Below, piece after piece: positions 45,969 through 55,977 of a stretch of 64,000 bases of DNA. The position numbers and the translations under genes were made by a program. The stretch spans positions 294,543 to 358,542 of the forward strand of contig NZ_KQ440395.1 of assembly GCF_001281175.1 (NCBI RefSeq). The letters are read 5' to 3'. The notes under the pieces were generated by a model. That model ran no database searches. It had not been told where the DNA came from and saw only the letters and a program-made list of their open reading frames with translations. How positions within the stretch are numbered: position 1 is the stretch's first letter; the number at the start of each line of letters is the position of its first letter. This stretch comes from Apilactobacillus apinorum (GTDB lineage Bacteria; Bacillota; Bacilli; Lactobacillales; Lactobacillaceae).

Positions 45969-47328
45969 ACTTGCTATTAAGTGTAACTTAATAATAGTGG
46001 GTCTGATGCTTTTACTTTCCACACCAGTGATGGCGTTTGCCGCAACTAATGTAGCTAATTCCAACACTAATAAGACTGTGGAATTACAAAGAAGTCAGCT
46101 ATTAGATAAGGAAATAAGTTATTTATTAAAACACAATAAACCACTTCCATTAACCGCCAAGTCAGCCATCGCGATTGATTATAAGACTGGTCAAGTGTTA
46201 TATGAAAAGAATGCTTATCAATCATTACCTACCGCTTCGATGAGTAAAGTACTAACTTTATATGTAACTCTTAAACATATTAAGGAAGGTAAAATTCATT
46301 GGAATGATAAGGTAACAATCAATAAAGCATTACACGATTTAAGTGTTGATCATAATTATGCCAATGTTAAATTAACGCAGGGAAAGCAATATACCATTAG
46401 ACAGTTATATCAGGCCGCCCTATATTCTGAAAATGCTGCGACAATGGCTTTAGGATACGGAGTTGCTCATGGGAGCACTCAACGTTTTGCATTAATGATG
46501 CGTTCTGAAGCCAAGAAGATTGGTATTACCGATGCCAAAGTATATACTGCCTGTGGATTAACCAATGGAGAAGTAGGCTCACTGGGATTTTCTAATGCTT
46601 CATATGATGCCGAAAACGAATTATCAGCACGTGATATGGCATTATTAACCATGCATATTTTAAGATTGTATCCACAAATTTTAAAAACCAGTTCAGCAAA
46701 TACTACTCAATTTGAGAATACCACAATGCTAAATTGGAATTGGATGATCAAAGGTCGTAGTCAAGCTTTACCTGATATCAAAGTAGATGGTCTAAAAACT
46801 GGAACTTCAGATACTGCTAAAGCTTGTTTTACTGGAACTGCTGTTAAGAATGGTCACCGTATCATTACAGTCGTAATGGGTGTTCCTAATGCCGGACAAT
46901 ATGATCCAGCTCGTTTTATTCAAACTAGAAAATTAATGAAGTATGTTTACGCTAAATATCACTATGTTGCTTTAAACAAGGGCGAAAGCCTTTCGGTTGC
47001 AACTAACCGTCAACACAACAGCGTAATTGATGTTCCAAATGGAAAACAAAAATCTGTTGAAGTTGGCATTGCAGCTAATCAAGGAGTTTGGTTAACTAAG
47101 AATCAAAGACTAGAAGTAACTAAGATTAATGCAATTAATAAATATGCTAAAGGCAATGGAGTTGACGCTGGAACTTTTAAAGCAGGTGATACAATTGCTA
47201 AAGCTAAGTTCAATGGTATTCGTTATATCAAAGGAGTACCTACAACAGTTAATTTAATTGCAAAAGACCAAGTCGATAAAGCCAATATCTTTGTAAGATT
47301 TTGGAGATCGATGACTAGTTGGTTTTAA
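45958..47328 (+). CDS. dacA: D-alanyl-D-alanine carboxypeptidase (PBP5/DacA family)
   Basis: 456 residues with an AGGAGG site inside the kinase gene. A signal peptide (NLIIVGLMLLLSTPVMAFA) is followed by the penicillin-binding fold. The SxxK motif ASMSK has Ser94 and Lys97, SxN is SEN at 157-159, and KTG is at 280-282 (GLKTGTSDTAKACF). A PBP5_C-like beta domain precedes the amphipathic C-terminal helix (FVRFWRSMTSWF) expected to tether it to the membrane. It removes the terminal D-Ala of stem peptides. It forms a tight operon with the two-component system. Confidence 0.94.
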   Translation: MLNKLAIKCNLIIVGLMLLLSTPVMAFAATNVANSNTNKTVELQRSQLLDKEISYLLKHNKPLPLTAKSAIAIDYKTGQVLYEKNAYQSLPTASMSKVLTLYVTLKHIKEGKIHWNDKVTINKALHDLSVDHNYANVKLTQGKQYTIRQLYQAALYSENAATMALGYGVAHGSTQRFALMMRSEAKKIGITDAKVYTACGLTNGEVGSLGFSNASYDAENELSARDMALLTMHILRLYPQILKTSSANTTQFENTTMLNWNWMIKGRSQALPDIKVDGLKTGTSDTAKACFTGTAVKNGHRIITVVMGVPNAGQYDPARFIQTRKLMKYVYAKYHYVALNKGESLSVATNRQHNSVIDVPNGKQKSVEVGIAANQGVWLTKNQRLEVTKINAINKYAKGNGVDAGTFKAGDTIAKAKFNGIRYIKGVPTTVNLIAKDQVDKANIFVRFWRSMTSWF

Positions 47329-47358
47329 AAAAGATCTACCAATATGGTAGGTCTTTTT
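47327..47358 (+). terminator. Terminator of two-component/dacA operon
   Basis: AGATCTACC/GGTAGGTCTT hairpin with T residues, directly after dacA. Confidence 0.88.
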
Positions 47359-47394
47359 AAATAGATTAATAATCTATTTAAAATTTGTTATAAT
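47356..47394 (+). promoter_or_regulatory. Fructanase promoter with operator-like inverted repeat
   Basis: TTTAAATAGATT (47356-47367) and AATCTATTTAAA (47371-47382) form a perfect 12-3-12 inverted repeat that covers the -35 position of an extended -10 (TGT TATAAT, 47386-47394). The start codon is 34 nt further with AAGGAG. The first arm overlaps the T run of the dacA terminator. Confidence 0.6.
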
Positions 47395-47427
47395 AAATCT
47401 AACAAACGAATTCAAGGAGATATCATA

Positions 47428-49386
47428 ATGTTTAATGATAGGGAAAATAAAGTACACTATAAAAGCTATAAATCTGGCAAACATTGGGTGGTTAAGGCAA
47501 TCGTGACTACATCAATGGGATTAACATTTATATCAGCTAGCAATTACCATAAATTAAATGTAAGGGCTGATACTGTAGAAAATACTTCAAGTAGCACTCC
47601 GGTTTCAAGTTCTAATCAGACAAGTTATTCAGATTCAGGAGCATCAATTTCAAGTTCTCCCGCAGATAATTCAAATCAAGATGTTACAAGTTCAACACAA
47701 AGTACACCATCAAATAGTATTGTTAGTGGATTAACAACCATTAATGGTGTTAAATATTTCCAAGATGAAAGTGGAAATATTCAAAAAAATGTGATTGAAA
47801 ATGTTAATGGTCAAAAGATGTATTTTGACAATAATACTGGTGCGCTAGTAACTAATCAATACATAACAATCAATAATGTTAATTACCATGCTGACTATAA
47901 TGGTTCCTTAATGGTTGACAATTCACATACGCAAGAATCATTAATGACTAATTCTACTTTCAATCAAAACTTTCATTACAACGTTCCAAGGGGGTATGCT
48001 AACGATATTCAGTCTATCATTCCACACTATAGTAATGGAAAAGTAGATTATTATGATGTCTATTATTTATATAATCCCTACCCAACAACACACATATCTT
48101 CTGATCAATGGTATCATCTAACAACTAAGGACTTTAAAACTTTTACACCATCATATCCAAGTGATCCAACTTCCATAAAAAATGTTGCTATTCCAGATCC
48201 TATTTATCAAGCTGGAAACGGAAGCGAAACTAACCAAGTAGAAGATGGAAATAAAACTAATTGGTACTATGCAGCAACTGGATCTATCATTGATAATGAT
48301 GGATTATTAACTAATGATCAATGGGGAAATTCAATTTCTAAGGACGCCAAGTTAGCTTATTTTACTGATTTTGGTCCTATACAAACAATAGTTTTAGCGT
48401 ACAGTAATAATGGTGAACAATTTCATGCATACCAAGACAAACCTCTTTTGTCTGCTGCAGTCTATAATAGACAAACTTACGATTTCAGAGATATTCAAGT
48501 CCAAAGATTGAGTGATAATAGCTTGGTTGGTTATGTCGCTGGTGGTTGGGCAAAGAAAATATTTGTATTTACCAGTAATAATGGTGTTAACTGGTCTCAT
48601 AATTCCGACAACGATATTGATTTATCGTCGATGCAACCTGATGGATATGGTGGCCCCTTCGAAGTAGAAACTCCACTGATTAGAATCATTAATAATCAAA
48701 CCTTTATGTTTATTAGTTGGCACGGTGGAAACATTAGAGCTAGTGCATATGTAAATGGACAGATAGGATCAAACGGTATTTTTAAATTAGATTCATCAAG
48801 TAAGATTACTAATATGGATGGTTCTAACTATAAAAGTGATACTTATGCTGGTAATAGTGTAAACTTAGATTCGAATAATTTAATTAATGTTAATTGGAGT
48901 GGTGATTGGATTTATTCTCCAATTATTAGCCAAGCTTTTAAGAATATTTCTCAACATAATGGGAACTTCACTTTATCTAGAATTATTCAAAATAATAATG
49001 GTCAGTTAGTATATATTCCCATTGAACCAGATAATAAATTAGTTAATAGTTATAGAGTTGAATCCAGTTCACAACCAATTATGATTGGTACAAATAACAA
49101 ATTAGATTTTGCATTTGATAATGCTTCACAACCTAAAACAATATCATTTACCCGCAACGAAGGAACTACAACTATTACTTTAGATTCAAATGGAATTACT
49201 GTAAGTCGTCAAAATAGTATCAATCCTAATATGGATAAAGACGTAACAACAGTTTTGGATAATACAAATATTAGTAAGATGGAACTATATGTAGATAACA
49301 ATTCAATTGAAGCATATCTACCAGAAGCTAATAAGAGTTACAATATTATTAATTTTAGCCAACGCAAAATGAACCATATACAATGA
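47428..49386 (+). CDS. GH32 fructanase (levanase/exo-fructanase type), N-terminal part of a frameshifted gene
   Basis: 652 residues before a premature stop. The signal sequence is a textbook KxYKxGKxW type (KSYKSGKHW), then a Ser-rich linker. Choline/glucan-binding-like repeats (GVKYFQDESGNIQKN, GQKMYFDNNTGAL) precede the GH32 domain from about residue 185. The nucleophile motif is YANDIQ (Asp193), the transition-state motif FRDIQ (Asp355), and the acid/base probably Glu414 in VETP. Family enzymes cleave fructose from levan, inulin or sucrose outside the cell. The beta-sandwich after the propeller is cut: the next frame continues with EPYTMTVSAPATID at 49371. Without repair, the catalytic domain is whole but the C-terminal surface-binding part is lost. 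Confidence 0.85.
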   Translation: MFNDRENKVHYKSYKSGKHWVVKAIVTTSMGLTFISASNYHKLNVRADTVENTSSSTPVSSSNQTSYSDSGASISSSPADNSNQDVTSSTQSTPSNSIVSGLTTINGVKYFQDESGNIQKNVIENVNGQKMYFDNNTGALVTNQYITINNVNYHADYNGSLMVDNSHTQESLMTNSTFNQNFHYNVPRGYANDIQSIIPHYSNGKVDYYDVYYLYNPYPTTHISSDQWYHLTTKDFKTFTPSYPSDPTSIKNVAIPDPIYQAGNGSETNQVEDGNKTNWYYAATGSIIDNDGLLTNDQWGNSISKDAKLAYFTDFGPIQTIVLAYSNNGEQFHAYQDKPLLSAAVYNRQTYDFRDIQVQRLSDNSLVGYVAGGWAKKIFVFTSNNGVNWSHNSDNDIDLSSMQPDGYGGPFEVETPLIRIINNQTFMFISWHGGNIRASAYVNGQIGSNGIFKLDSSSKITNMDGSNYKSDTYAGNSVNLDSNNLINVNWSGDWIYSPIISQAFKNISQHNGNFTLSRIIQNNNGQLVYIPIEPDNKLVNSYRVESSSQPIMIGTNNKLDFAFDNASQPKTISFTRNEGTTTITLDSNGITVSRQNSINPNMDKDVTTVLDNTNISKMELYVDNNSIEAYLPEANKSYNIINFSQRKMNHIQ

Positions 49387-50792
49387 CAGTAAGCGCTCCA
49401 GCAACTATTGATAATTATCAATTTGGATCATCAGACGGTTCTAATAATAACGACTCGATTAGTTCAAATATTCAATCACTACAAGGATATCTAAGCAGTG
49501 ATAATAGTATATTGAACCAGTTACAAAATCAGGCTGGTGTTGATCAAAATTCAGTAGCAACAGCGATAAACAACATCAATTTAGCGAATTCATATTTGAA
49601 TACTGCTGAAAGTAACATTCAAACATCTAAGGGACTTGGTGATGATGCTAGAGCAGGTCTATACACAGACATTGCGAACTATTACTATGGATTAGCTAAA
49701 TCAATAGAAAAGAATGCAAGTTCAGTTATTTTAAAGAATGGAACTGCCTCATCAAGTTCATTTAACGGTAACAACATTGTAGTTTCAAATGATAAGAGAC
49801 AAACAGGAATCATCACTGACAGTCAAGGTAATTCCCATTACTATGATGCTAAAAACGGATATGAATCATACAATACTTTCTACATTAATAATGGAGATAC
49901 TTATTATTTCGATCAAGATGGTAATATGGTTAAAAATCAATTCGTTGAGATTAATCCTAATACAGGATTGAAGTACTATTTTGGTACTGATGGTAAAGCC
50001 TTACTAGGCAAACAAACTGTTAATGGTGCCACATATAATTTTGGTTCTACAGGAATTATGGTTGTAAATGACTTTGCTGAAAATGCTGATAATACTTTGT
50101 CGTATTATGGTACTGATGGTAAATTAGTTACTAATGATATTGTATTAAATAATGTAAAACTAAGTATTAACTCAAATGGTGTAGTACAAGGTAACGATTA
50201 TTATGTACAATCACCAACTAATAATAGTGTCTATTATTATCTTGTGCATAATCTATCAGTAGTTCCACCAGTTAATAATCCAGGGTCCTTTGGTGGAGGA
50301 GATTTTGCTTTTGGCGGTTTTGGATTAACAACAACTGGTAGTAATACAACCAATAAGACAACTACTAAGACTTCAAGCAAGAAGAAACTACCAATTTATC
50401 CAGATTTAGTTAAGTTGAGAAAACAAGCACATAGCAAGCAAAGTCAACTTAAGAAGGATACAAAATCATTATCAAAACTTAACAAGCATACTAAGAAGTA
50501 CAAGAAGCTAATGAATCAATACAATGATCATAAGAAGCAATATGATTCAATTGTTAAGCAAAGGGATGCTTTAGCTAAGTACTTCAAGTACGTTAAGTTA
50601 GTGAAGACTGATAAAGCAACGGTTAAGAAGTTAACTAAGCAATCAGTTACTGCAAAAGCCAAGTTGAAGAAGCACAATACAAAGGCTAATAAGGCCTCAT
50701 ACAATCAACTAACAGCTAAAATCAAAAAGCTTAACAATAATATTAATAAGTACAATAAGTACATTAATAACTTTTTGAAAAATTATAAATAG
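49383..50792 (+). pseudogene. C-terminal part of the GH32 fructanase, out of frame with its N-terminal part
   Basis: The frame is open from 49359 and has an ATG at 49383 inside the upstream stop, with no ribosome-binding site. It begins with the end of the GH32 beta sandwich (EPYTMTVSAPATIDNYQF). A FIVAR-like helical stretch follows (about residues 25-115), then glucan-binding-like repeats (NSHYYDAKNGYESYNTFYIN, YYFDQDGNMVKN). The KKKLPIYPDL linker and a Lys-rich coiled coil of about 140 residues end it. The same kind of linker occurs in the partial surface protein at the window start. Loss of one A (or gain of two) in AAAA at 49366-49369 would explain the break. It could be a real mutation, phase variation, a ribosomal slip or a sequencing error. 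Confidence 0.8.
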
Positions 50793-50798
50793 AAAAAA

Positions 50799-50826
50799 GA
50801 GCCGTCAAAATTGATGGCTCTTTTTT
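50799..50826 (+). terminator. Terminator of fructanase gene
   Basis: GAGCCGTCAA/TTGATGGCTC stem, with T run after it and A run before it. Confidence 0.88.
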
Positions 50827-50988
50827 ATTAACTTGATTAGATTATTATGAACTTTGGCTAAATTTATGCAAATAAGTTAGATAATTCAAAGTGATTTGCG
50901 TTATAATATTAATAACGTTTGATTTTTCGGTCAGACAACTAAATCGTTGAAAATTAAGACCTATTGTTTTTAAACGGGGGAATATTAT

Positions 50989-51783
50989 TTGACAAAGCAA
51001 GTACCAAATCCAAATGAACCGCGTTGGCTTACTAACTTAAAGACAGCAATGCCTTTAAACATTAGCTACGTTCCCATTGGAATTGCGTGTGGGATTTTAC
51101 TACATGCTGCTGGTTTTAATACTTTATTAACCGCATTAGTATCATTAATGGTCTTTTCAGGTGGAGCTCAATTCTTAATTGCTTCCATGTTGACCATTAA
51201 TTCACCATTATTATCGATTGTTATCATGATGTTCTTCTTGGAATTAAGATACGCATTATTGGGATCTAGTATCTCTAAGTACTTACAAGGAAAATCATTC
51301 TGGTTTACAGTATTTTTTGCCGTTTCATTGAACGACGAAACTTACGCTGTTAACTACTTGAAACTTTCCACTGATAAGAAGTTTACTGCTGCCGATGCTC
51401 TTCAAATCGAACACTACGCATTAGTGGTATGGACAGTTAGTACCATCATTGGTAGTGTCGTTGGATCATCTCTATCCATTAATTTGACGGTAGTGCATTT
51501 TGCTTTAACAGCATTATTCATTTACATGATTGTGATGCAAATGAAGTCACTACTTAAATTATTGGTGATTCTTTTAACAATTGGATTAGCAATTTTCTTT
51601 ATGTTATTAATGAAATCCACTCTTGGTTTAGTGGTATCTACATTGTTAGCATCTTTCGTTGGATTCTTTGTTGAATCATGGATTAGAAGTCATTACGAAA
51701 AATACAAAAAGAATCGTTTACTTCGCTTATTCAAGAACCCTGCTGGTTCACCTGAAGATAAGTTCGAAGAAGAGATGGATTAG
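50989..51783 (+). CDS. azlC: Branched-chain amino acid exporter subunit AzlC
   Basis: 264 residues from TTG 50989 with GGGGGA upstream. AzlC family traits are visible: AMPLNISYVPIGIACGILLHAAGF, the FSGGAQFLIASML motif, ELRYALLGSSIS and SLNDETYAV. About five to seven membrane helices are followed by a basic and then acidic cytoplasmic tail. With AzlD it exports or exchanges leucine, isoleucine and valine. The azlD gene follows 27 nt later. Confidence 0.93.
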   Translation: MTKQVPNPNEPRWLTNLKTAMPLNISYVPIGIACGILLHAAGFNTLLTALVSLMVFSGGAQFLIASMLTINSPLLSIVIMMFFLELRYALLGSSISKYLQGKSFWFTVFFAVSLNDETYAVNYLKLSTDKKFTAADALQIEHYALVVWTVSTIIGSVVGSSLSINLTVVHFALTALFIYMIVMQMKSLLKLLVILLTIGLAIFFMLLMKSTLGLVVSTLLASFVGFFVESWIRSHYEKYKKNRLLRLFKNPAGSPEDKFEEEMD

Positions 51784-51810
51784 TTTTTACAACGGATTAG
51801 GAGATATTCT

Positions 51811-52143
51811 ATGGAATGGAATTCAACTCAACATTTTTGGTTGATAATTTTATGTTTTGCAGTTGCATTTATCCCTAGATTTGTCCCACTAGCTTTCTTT
51901 AGAACTAGAAAGATTCCTAAGTGGTTTAACGAATGGATGGGTTATATTCCAATTGCATTATTTACTTCATTGGTAGTAAAAGATTTATGTATTACCTCGT
52001 CATATACTTTATCAGTTGCTGGTAAAGCACCTGAATTAATTGCTGCATTAATTGTGTTCATCATTGCTTATTGGACCCGTTCAATGGCATTATCTGTTAT
52101 TTTAGGATTGTCAGCAGTATTAATTTTAGCCGCATTTATATAG
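51811..52143 (+). CDS. azlD: Branched-chain amino acid exporter subunit AzlD
   Basis: 110 residues, nearly all membrane helix. The pattern IPRFVPLAFFRTRKIPKWFNEWMGYIPIALFTSLV is diagnostic of AzlD. It is the small partner of AzlC and last in a two-gene operon before a terminator. ATG 51811 follows TTAGGAG. Confidence 0.92.
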   Translation: MEWNSTQHFWLIILCFAVAFIPRFVPLAFFRTRKIPKWFNEWMGYIPIALFTSLVVKDLCITSSYTLSVAGKAPELIAALIVFIIAYWTRSMALSVILGLSAVLILAAFI

Positions 52144-52152
52144 ATAAAAAAC

Positions 52153-52184
52153 AAAGCCCTAGCGAATTTTCGCTAGGGCTTTTT
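52153..52184. terminator. Terminator of azlCD (bidirectional)
   Basis: Perfect AAAGCCCTAGCGAA/TTCGCTAGGGCTTT stem with T run. Confidence 0.92.
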
Positions 52185-52231
52185 AAGTTACGTTCAGTAT
52201 TTTATAGGAAGGTTTTATTATGGTTTAAACA

Positions 52232-53356
52232 TTATACAAGATCGATGCGCATATCTTCATCTTTAATCTTATGTGCAGCTTTTAGAACTTTAACTAGTAC
52301 AACAGAAATGACTGCTGGAACGACAACACCTAGGACTAGATATGTGATTAACTCTGAGATACTTTGTGAAGCGATAGTAATAGGGGCGATAAGTGAGTTA
52401 AGCCCTAGTCCAGCTAATTTGTATGATATTGAGAAGTGGAAGACTAAAGTTCCAATTGGTCCAATAATTGCAGATGATACCATCCCTGGAATGACGATAT
52501 ATGGATTCTTAGTAATATTACCAAATTGAACTTTAGGAGTAATTAAACCTTGCGCGATGTTTGCACCGGGTTTGTTTACTCGGTATGACATAACAGTGTA
52601 TGAAACAAATTGAGCGGTAGTTCCTAATAAAGCAGCACCAGAAGATAATGGATCTAACATAACTGCGATTGCTAGGGCTGCTGAAGAAGCAGGGGTCATT
52701 AGAAAGACTGACCAAACGACAGCAATGACAAATGAACCTAAGAATGGGTTCACTACCATTGATTTAGCGATTACACCTGATAACCATACCAAAGCGGGAG
52801 TGGTGACTGTCGCAAAAGCTAAAGCAGCGATAGAACCAATTCCTGTGGCAGAGAAAGGTACTAAGAACATGTCTAATGGAGTTTTGCCTGTTAAGTACTT
52901 TCCAATCATTGTAGCAACAACGGCACCACCTAAAGCACTAACTGGTTGACCAATCATGAAGACGGCTGATCCAGCAGGTTGTGGTAAGACGTGACCGGTA
53001 GCAGTTACTGCGTTAGTGACTGCTGATGTGAAGAAGACGTTGTTCGCACCAACCGTTGCAGCAATCATGGAACTAAATAAAACTAATGTATTCGTTTTTA
53101 ATTGAGAAGCCACCGCAGCTCCAATTGCGGGAGCCATTAAGTATTGGCAAATTAATCCAATTTGAGCTAAAGCAGGCCAGTGAACAAAGTTGGCGATTGC
53201 TCCTAATAATAATCCAACACCTAAGCAGACTAAAATGGCATTAGATACCCCGTTAAAAACTAAATAAACACTATCCTTAAACCCAGACTTCGCTTTATAA
53301 TCAGCCATGTTGGCAGCATCCATCTGGGGCGAATCTTTCGCTGTTGAATATATCAT
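52232..53356 (-). CDS. PTS EIIC_2/PfoR-type membrane permease
   Basis: 374 residues after AAGGAG, with about nine hydrophobic helices rich in Gly, Ala and Val. The blocks GVSNAILVCLGVGLLLGAIA, AVASQLKTNTLVLFSSMIAATVGANN, GQPVSALGGAVVATMIGKYLTGKTPLD and PFSATGIGSIAAL fit the PTS_EIIC_2 family, whose members include PfoR, first named as a regulator of clostridial toxin. No EIIA or EIIB domain is attached and none is nearby, so it may not be a working PTS. The substrate is unknown. It is a single gene. Confidence 0.8.
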   Translation of the reverse strand: MIYSTAKDSPQMDAANMADYKAKSGFKDSVYLVFNGVSNAILVCLGVGLLLGAIANFVHWPALAQIGLICQYLMAPAIGAAVASQLKTNTLVLFSSMIAATVGANNVFFTSAVTNAVTATGHVLPQPAGSAVFMIGQPVSALGGAVVATMIGKYLTGKTPLDMFLVPFSATGIGSIAALAFATVTTPALVWLSGVIAKSMVVNPFLGSFVIAVVWSVFLMTPASSAALAIAVMLDPLSSGAALLGTTAQFVSYTVMSYRVNKPGANIAQGLITPKVQFGNITKNPYIVIPGMVSSAIIGPIGTLVFHFSISYKLAGLGLNSLIAPITIASQSISELITYLVLGVVVPAVISVVLVKVLKAAHKIKDEDMRIDLV

Positions 53357-53472
53357 ATTGAATCAACTCCTTTACTTAATGTAAGTGAAAAAATTAAATT
53401 TATATTAGATTTATTCTAATTGAAATTTAATCTATTAAAACATAGTAATAAAATAAAAGCAACATAAAATAA

Positions 53473-53502
53473 AAAACACTGACGAAATTTCATCAGTGTT
53501 TT
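53473..53502 (-). terminator. Terminator of cfa
   Basis: AAAACACTGA-GAAA/TTTC-TCAGTGTTTT hairpin just after the cfa stop on the minus strand. Confidence 0.85.
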
Positions 53503-53513
53503 AGTTTTGGTGA

Positions 53514-54701
53514 TTATTTTTTATTTTCATACATATAGTCACGAGTGATTGGAAGTTCTTGTCCTGAAGGTCCTTTTGACATTAAGAATTGCATAACATC
53601 AATATTACCAGCCTTAAATGAACCAGCACAAGTCTTTAGGTATAAGTCCCACATTCTAATGAATCGTTCATCATCACCCATAACTTCTTTTACTTCGTCT
53701 AAATGGTCGTTGAAGTTTTTATCCCAATGTTCCAATGTGTATTGGTAGTGTCTTCTTAATGATTCCAGATCAAAAATTTGAAGACCATTGTTAGTGATGT
53801 GGTCTAAGTTTTCAGTCATACCTGGAATATATCCACCAGGGAAGATGTACTTATTAATCCAACCGTTATAGGCACCACCTTGTTGTCTTGTAATTCCATG
53901 AATTAAAGCAACACCGTGATCTTTTAAGTATTTGTTGATGCATGAGAAGTATTCGTTAAGGTTTTCTTTACCAACGTGTTCAAACATTCCGACTGAAGTA
54001 ATATAGTCAAAATGTTCGTCACCTAATTGACGGTAATCCTGTAGGCGAACTTCTGCTTGATCTTGTAATCCAAATTTTTCAATTTGTGAATTTACGTAAT
54101 CACATTGTTCTTGGCTTAATGTTACCCCAACAACATTTAAGCCATATTCTTTAGCGGCAGTTAGCATTAATGTACCCCAACCACAACCAATATCTAGTAA
54201 AGTACGACCAGGCTTAGGATTCAATTTTTCGATGATGTGACGTACTTTTCTCATTTGAGCTTCGTACAAGTCACCATCTGGTTTATCAAAGTAAGCACAT
54301 GAATAAGTCATTGTCTTATCTAACCAAATCTTATAGAAGTCATTACCAATATCGTAGTGACTTTGAATGTCCTTCTTACTTGTGGACTCATTATGATTTT
54401 GCTTAGGTAGGAAATTAATGTATTTATGGTCGCGAATAAAACTAGTTGATTTCTGGTATGCAGAAACGATTAAATCTTCAATGCTACCGTCAACTTCAAT
54501 CTTGCCATCCATATATGCTTCACCTAAAGCGATAGAAGCATTTTTTCTAATATCCTTAATTGGAATAGGTTCTTTCATGGTAATAACGGCTTTTACTTCG
54601 CCATCACCATATTTTTCAGATTTGCCGTCCCAATAATTTACTTGAATTGGTTCGTTAAATCCGTGTTTAAAAAATGTTTTAAAAAAAGTTTTTTCAAACA
54701 T
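53514..54701 (-). CDS. cfa: Cyclopropane-fatty-acyl-phospholipid synthase
   Basis: 395 residues from ATG 54701 ([11 protein letters not shown]), with AAGGA 10 nt upstream; earlier in-frame codons lie before that site. It adds a methylene group from SAM to membrane unsaturated lipids. The N-terminal lipid-binding domain is at about residues 1-95. [23 protein letters not shown] is the family hallmark, [20 protein letters not shown] the SAM motif, and [13 protein letters not shown] the C-terminal signature. Cyclopropane lipids protect lactobacilli from acid and ethanol. It is a single gene. Confidence 0.95.
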   Translation of the reverse strand: MFEKTFFKTFFKHGFNEPIQVNYWDGKSEKYGDGEVKAVITMKEPIPIKDIRKNASIALGEAYMDGKIEVDGSIEDLIVSAYQKSTSFIRDHKYINFLPKQNHNESTSKKDIQSHYDIGNDFYKIWLDKTMTYSCAYFDKPDGDLYEAQMRKVRHIIEKLNPKPGRTLLDIGCGWGTLMLTAAKEYGLNVVGVTLSQEQCDYVNSQIEKFGLQDQAEVRLQDYRQLGDEHFDYITSVGMFEHVGKENLNEYFSCINKYLKDHGVALIHGITRQQGGAYNGWINKYIFPGGYIPGMTENLDHITNNGLQIFDLESLRRHYQYTLEHWDKNFNDHLDEVKEVMGDDERFIRMWDLYLKTCAGSFKAGNIDVMQFLMSKGPSGQELPITRDYMYENKK

Positions 54702-54861
54702 GCGAACAGTCCTTTCTCTAATTATAAACCACGAGACCATTATACTCTTTTATCATTGATTTTTGTAAGCATTGGTCTTATAGAATTTGATTTAATTAAA
54801 TAAAAATTAATATTTAAAATGTTATAATATATCTACAGAAAAAATAATAGCGAGGTGGCTT

Positions 54862-55908
54862 ATGAAACTGTGGGATAAATTTATTACTAACGTCGCTTTA
54901 AGACGTTGGTGTGTCTTGATTTTAATTGTATTCGTTTTATATATTATGCGAGATATGATTAGTATGCTGCTATTAACATTTATTTTCTCTTTGTTAGTTA
55001 CCAAATTAGTAACTTTCATTAGAAAATATATCAGAATACCAGCGCCAATTCTGGTGATAATAACATATCTATTGTTTATCGCTGGAATTGTAACAGTCGT
55101 TGCGATTTATTCACCGGTCATTTATGATCAAGCAATCGCAGCATCTAAACATATCATTCAATTCTATGAAGATCCTAGTAACCTCCATGGAACTACTCAA
55201 ATTAAGGAAATGATTGTGGAATTCATCCACCGTTCTAATTTCATTAGTGAGATGAAAGGCAGTGTTAGTGTTATCTTTGATTACCTTTCAAGTATTGGTC
55301 AAATGGGAGTGACATTCTTCTTATCGTTAATTTTGAGTTTCTTCTTTACATTGGAAGAAAAATCTATGGCTGAGTTTAGTAAACGCTTCTTGGACGCAGA
55401 ATTTTCATGGTTCTTCCAAGATATTTACTACTTTGCTAAGACTTTTACTAAGACATTTGGGGTTGTTTTGGAAGCTCAATTTTTAATTGCGTTATTTAAT
55501 ACTATTTTTACCACAATTGTGTTGGCATTCCTTGGCATACCAGACTTAATTATTTTGGCATTAATGGTCTTTATTTTAAGTTTAGTACCTGTTGCCGGGG
55601 TGATTATTTCACTAGTTCCATTATCAATCGTGGGGTATTCTGTAGGTGGTTTCAAATACATCATTTACTTAATCGTAATGATAGCTGTAATTCATTTTGT
55701 GGAAGCTTATGTATTAAATCCAAAACTAATGTCTTCTAGAACAGAATTACCAATTTTCTACACATTCTGCGCACTATTGATTGGTGAAGAAATTTTCGGT
55801 GCATGGGGGCTAATCGTCTCAGTTCCTATTCTAGCGTTCTTCCTAGAACTTTTAGGAGTTAAGGGAGAAAAGAAAAAGACAATAAATATTAAGAGAATTA
55901 CCAAATAG
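54862..55908 (+). CDS. AI-2E family membrane protein
   Basis: 348 residues after GAGGTGG. There are about seven or eight helices, with LLLTFIFSLLVTKLVTFIRKY, the FFLSLILSFFFTLEE motif, FGVVLEAQFLIALFNTIFTTIVLAFLGIP, and VPVAGVIISLVPL...VEAYVLNPKLM near the end. The family was named after E. coli TqsA, but many members are ion antiporters or of unknown substrate, so AI-2 export should not be assumed. It stands alone ahead of gpmA, 69 nt away, possibly co-transcribed. Confidence 0.88.
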   Translation: MKLWDKFITNVALRRWCVLILIVFVLYIMRDMISMLLLTFIFSLLVTKLVTFIRKYIRIPAPILVIITYLLFIAGIVTVVAIYSPVIYDQAIAASKHIIQFYEDPSNLHGTTQIKEMIVEFIHRSNFISEMKGSVSVIFDYLSSIGQMGVTFFLSLILSFFFTLEEKSMAEFSKRFLDAEFSWFFQDIYYFAKTFTKTFGVVLEAQFLIALFNTIFTTIVLAFLGIPDLIILALMVFILSLVPVAGVIISLVPLSIVGYSVGGFKYIIYLIVMIAVIHFVEAYVLNPKLMSSRTELPIFYTFCALLIGEEIFGAWGLIVSVPILAFFLELLGVKGEKKKTINIKRITK

Positions 55909-55977
55909 GATGTAAATTTTTCTATTTTGGTGTAAAATTGTATTGTTATTTAAGAAATTGAAAGGGGTTTTCAACTC

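Noticed and set aside
47428..49386. GH68 assignment for the 47.4 kb enzyme
   Set aside because: It lacks WDSWP and DE-ER; the NDIQ, FRD and ETP pattern fits GH32 better.
47428..50792. Reading the fructanase as two normal overlapping genes
   Set aside because: The second has no ribosome-binding site and starts in the middle of a beta-sandwich domain whose first part is in the first gene.
52071..52529. 152-residue plus-strand open frame
   Set aside because: It runs through the azlD end, its terminator and the antisense of the PfoR-like gene.
54862..55908. Assigning AI-2 export to the AI-2E family protein
   Set aside because: Family naming is historic; the sequence does not show the substrate.
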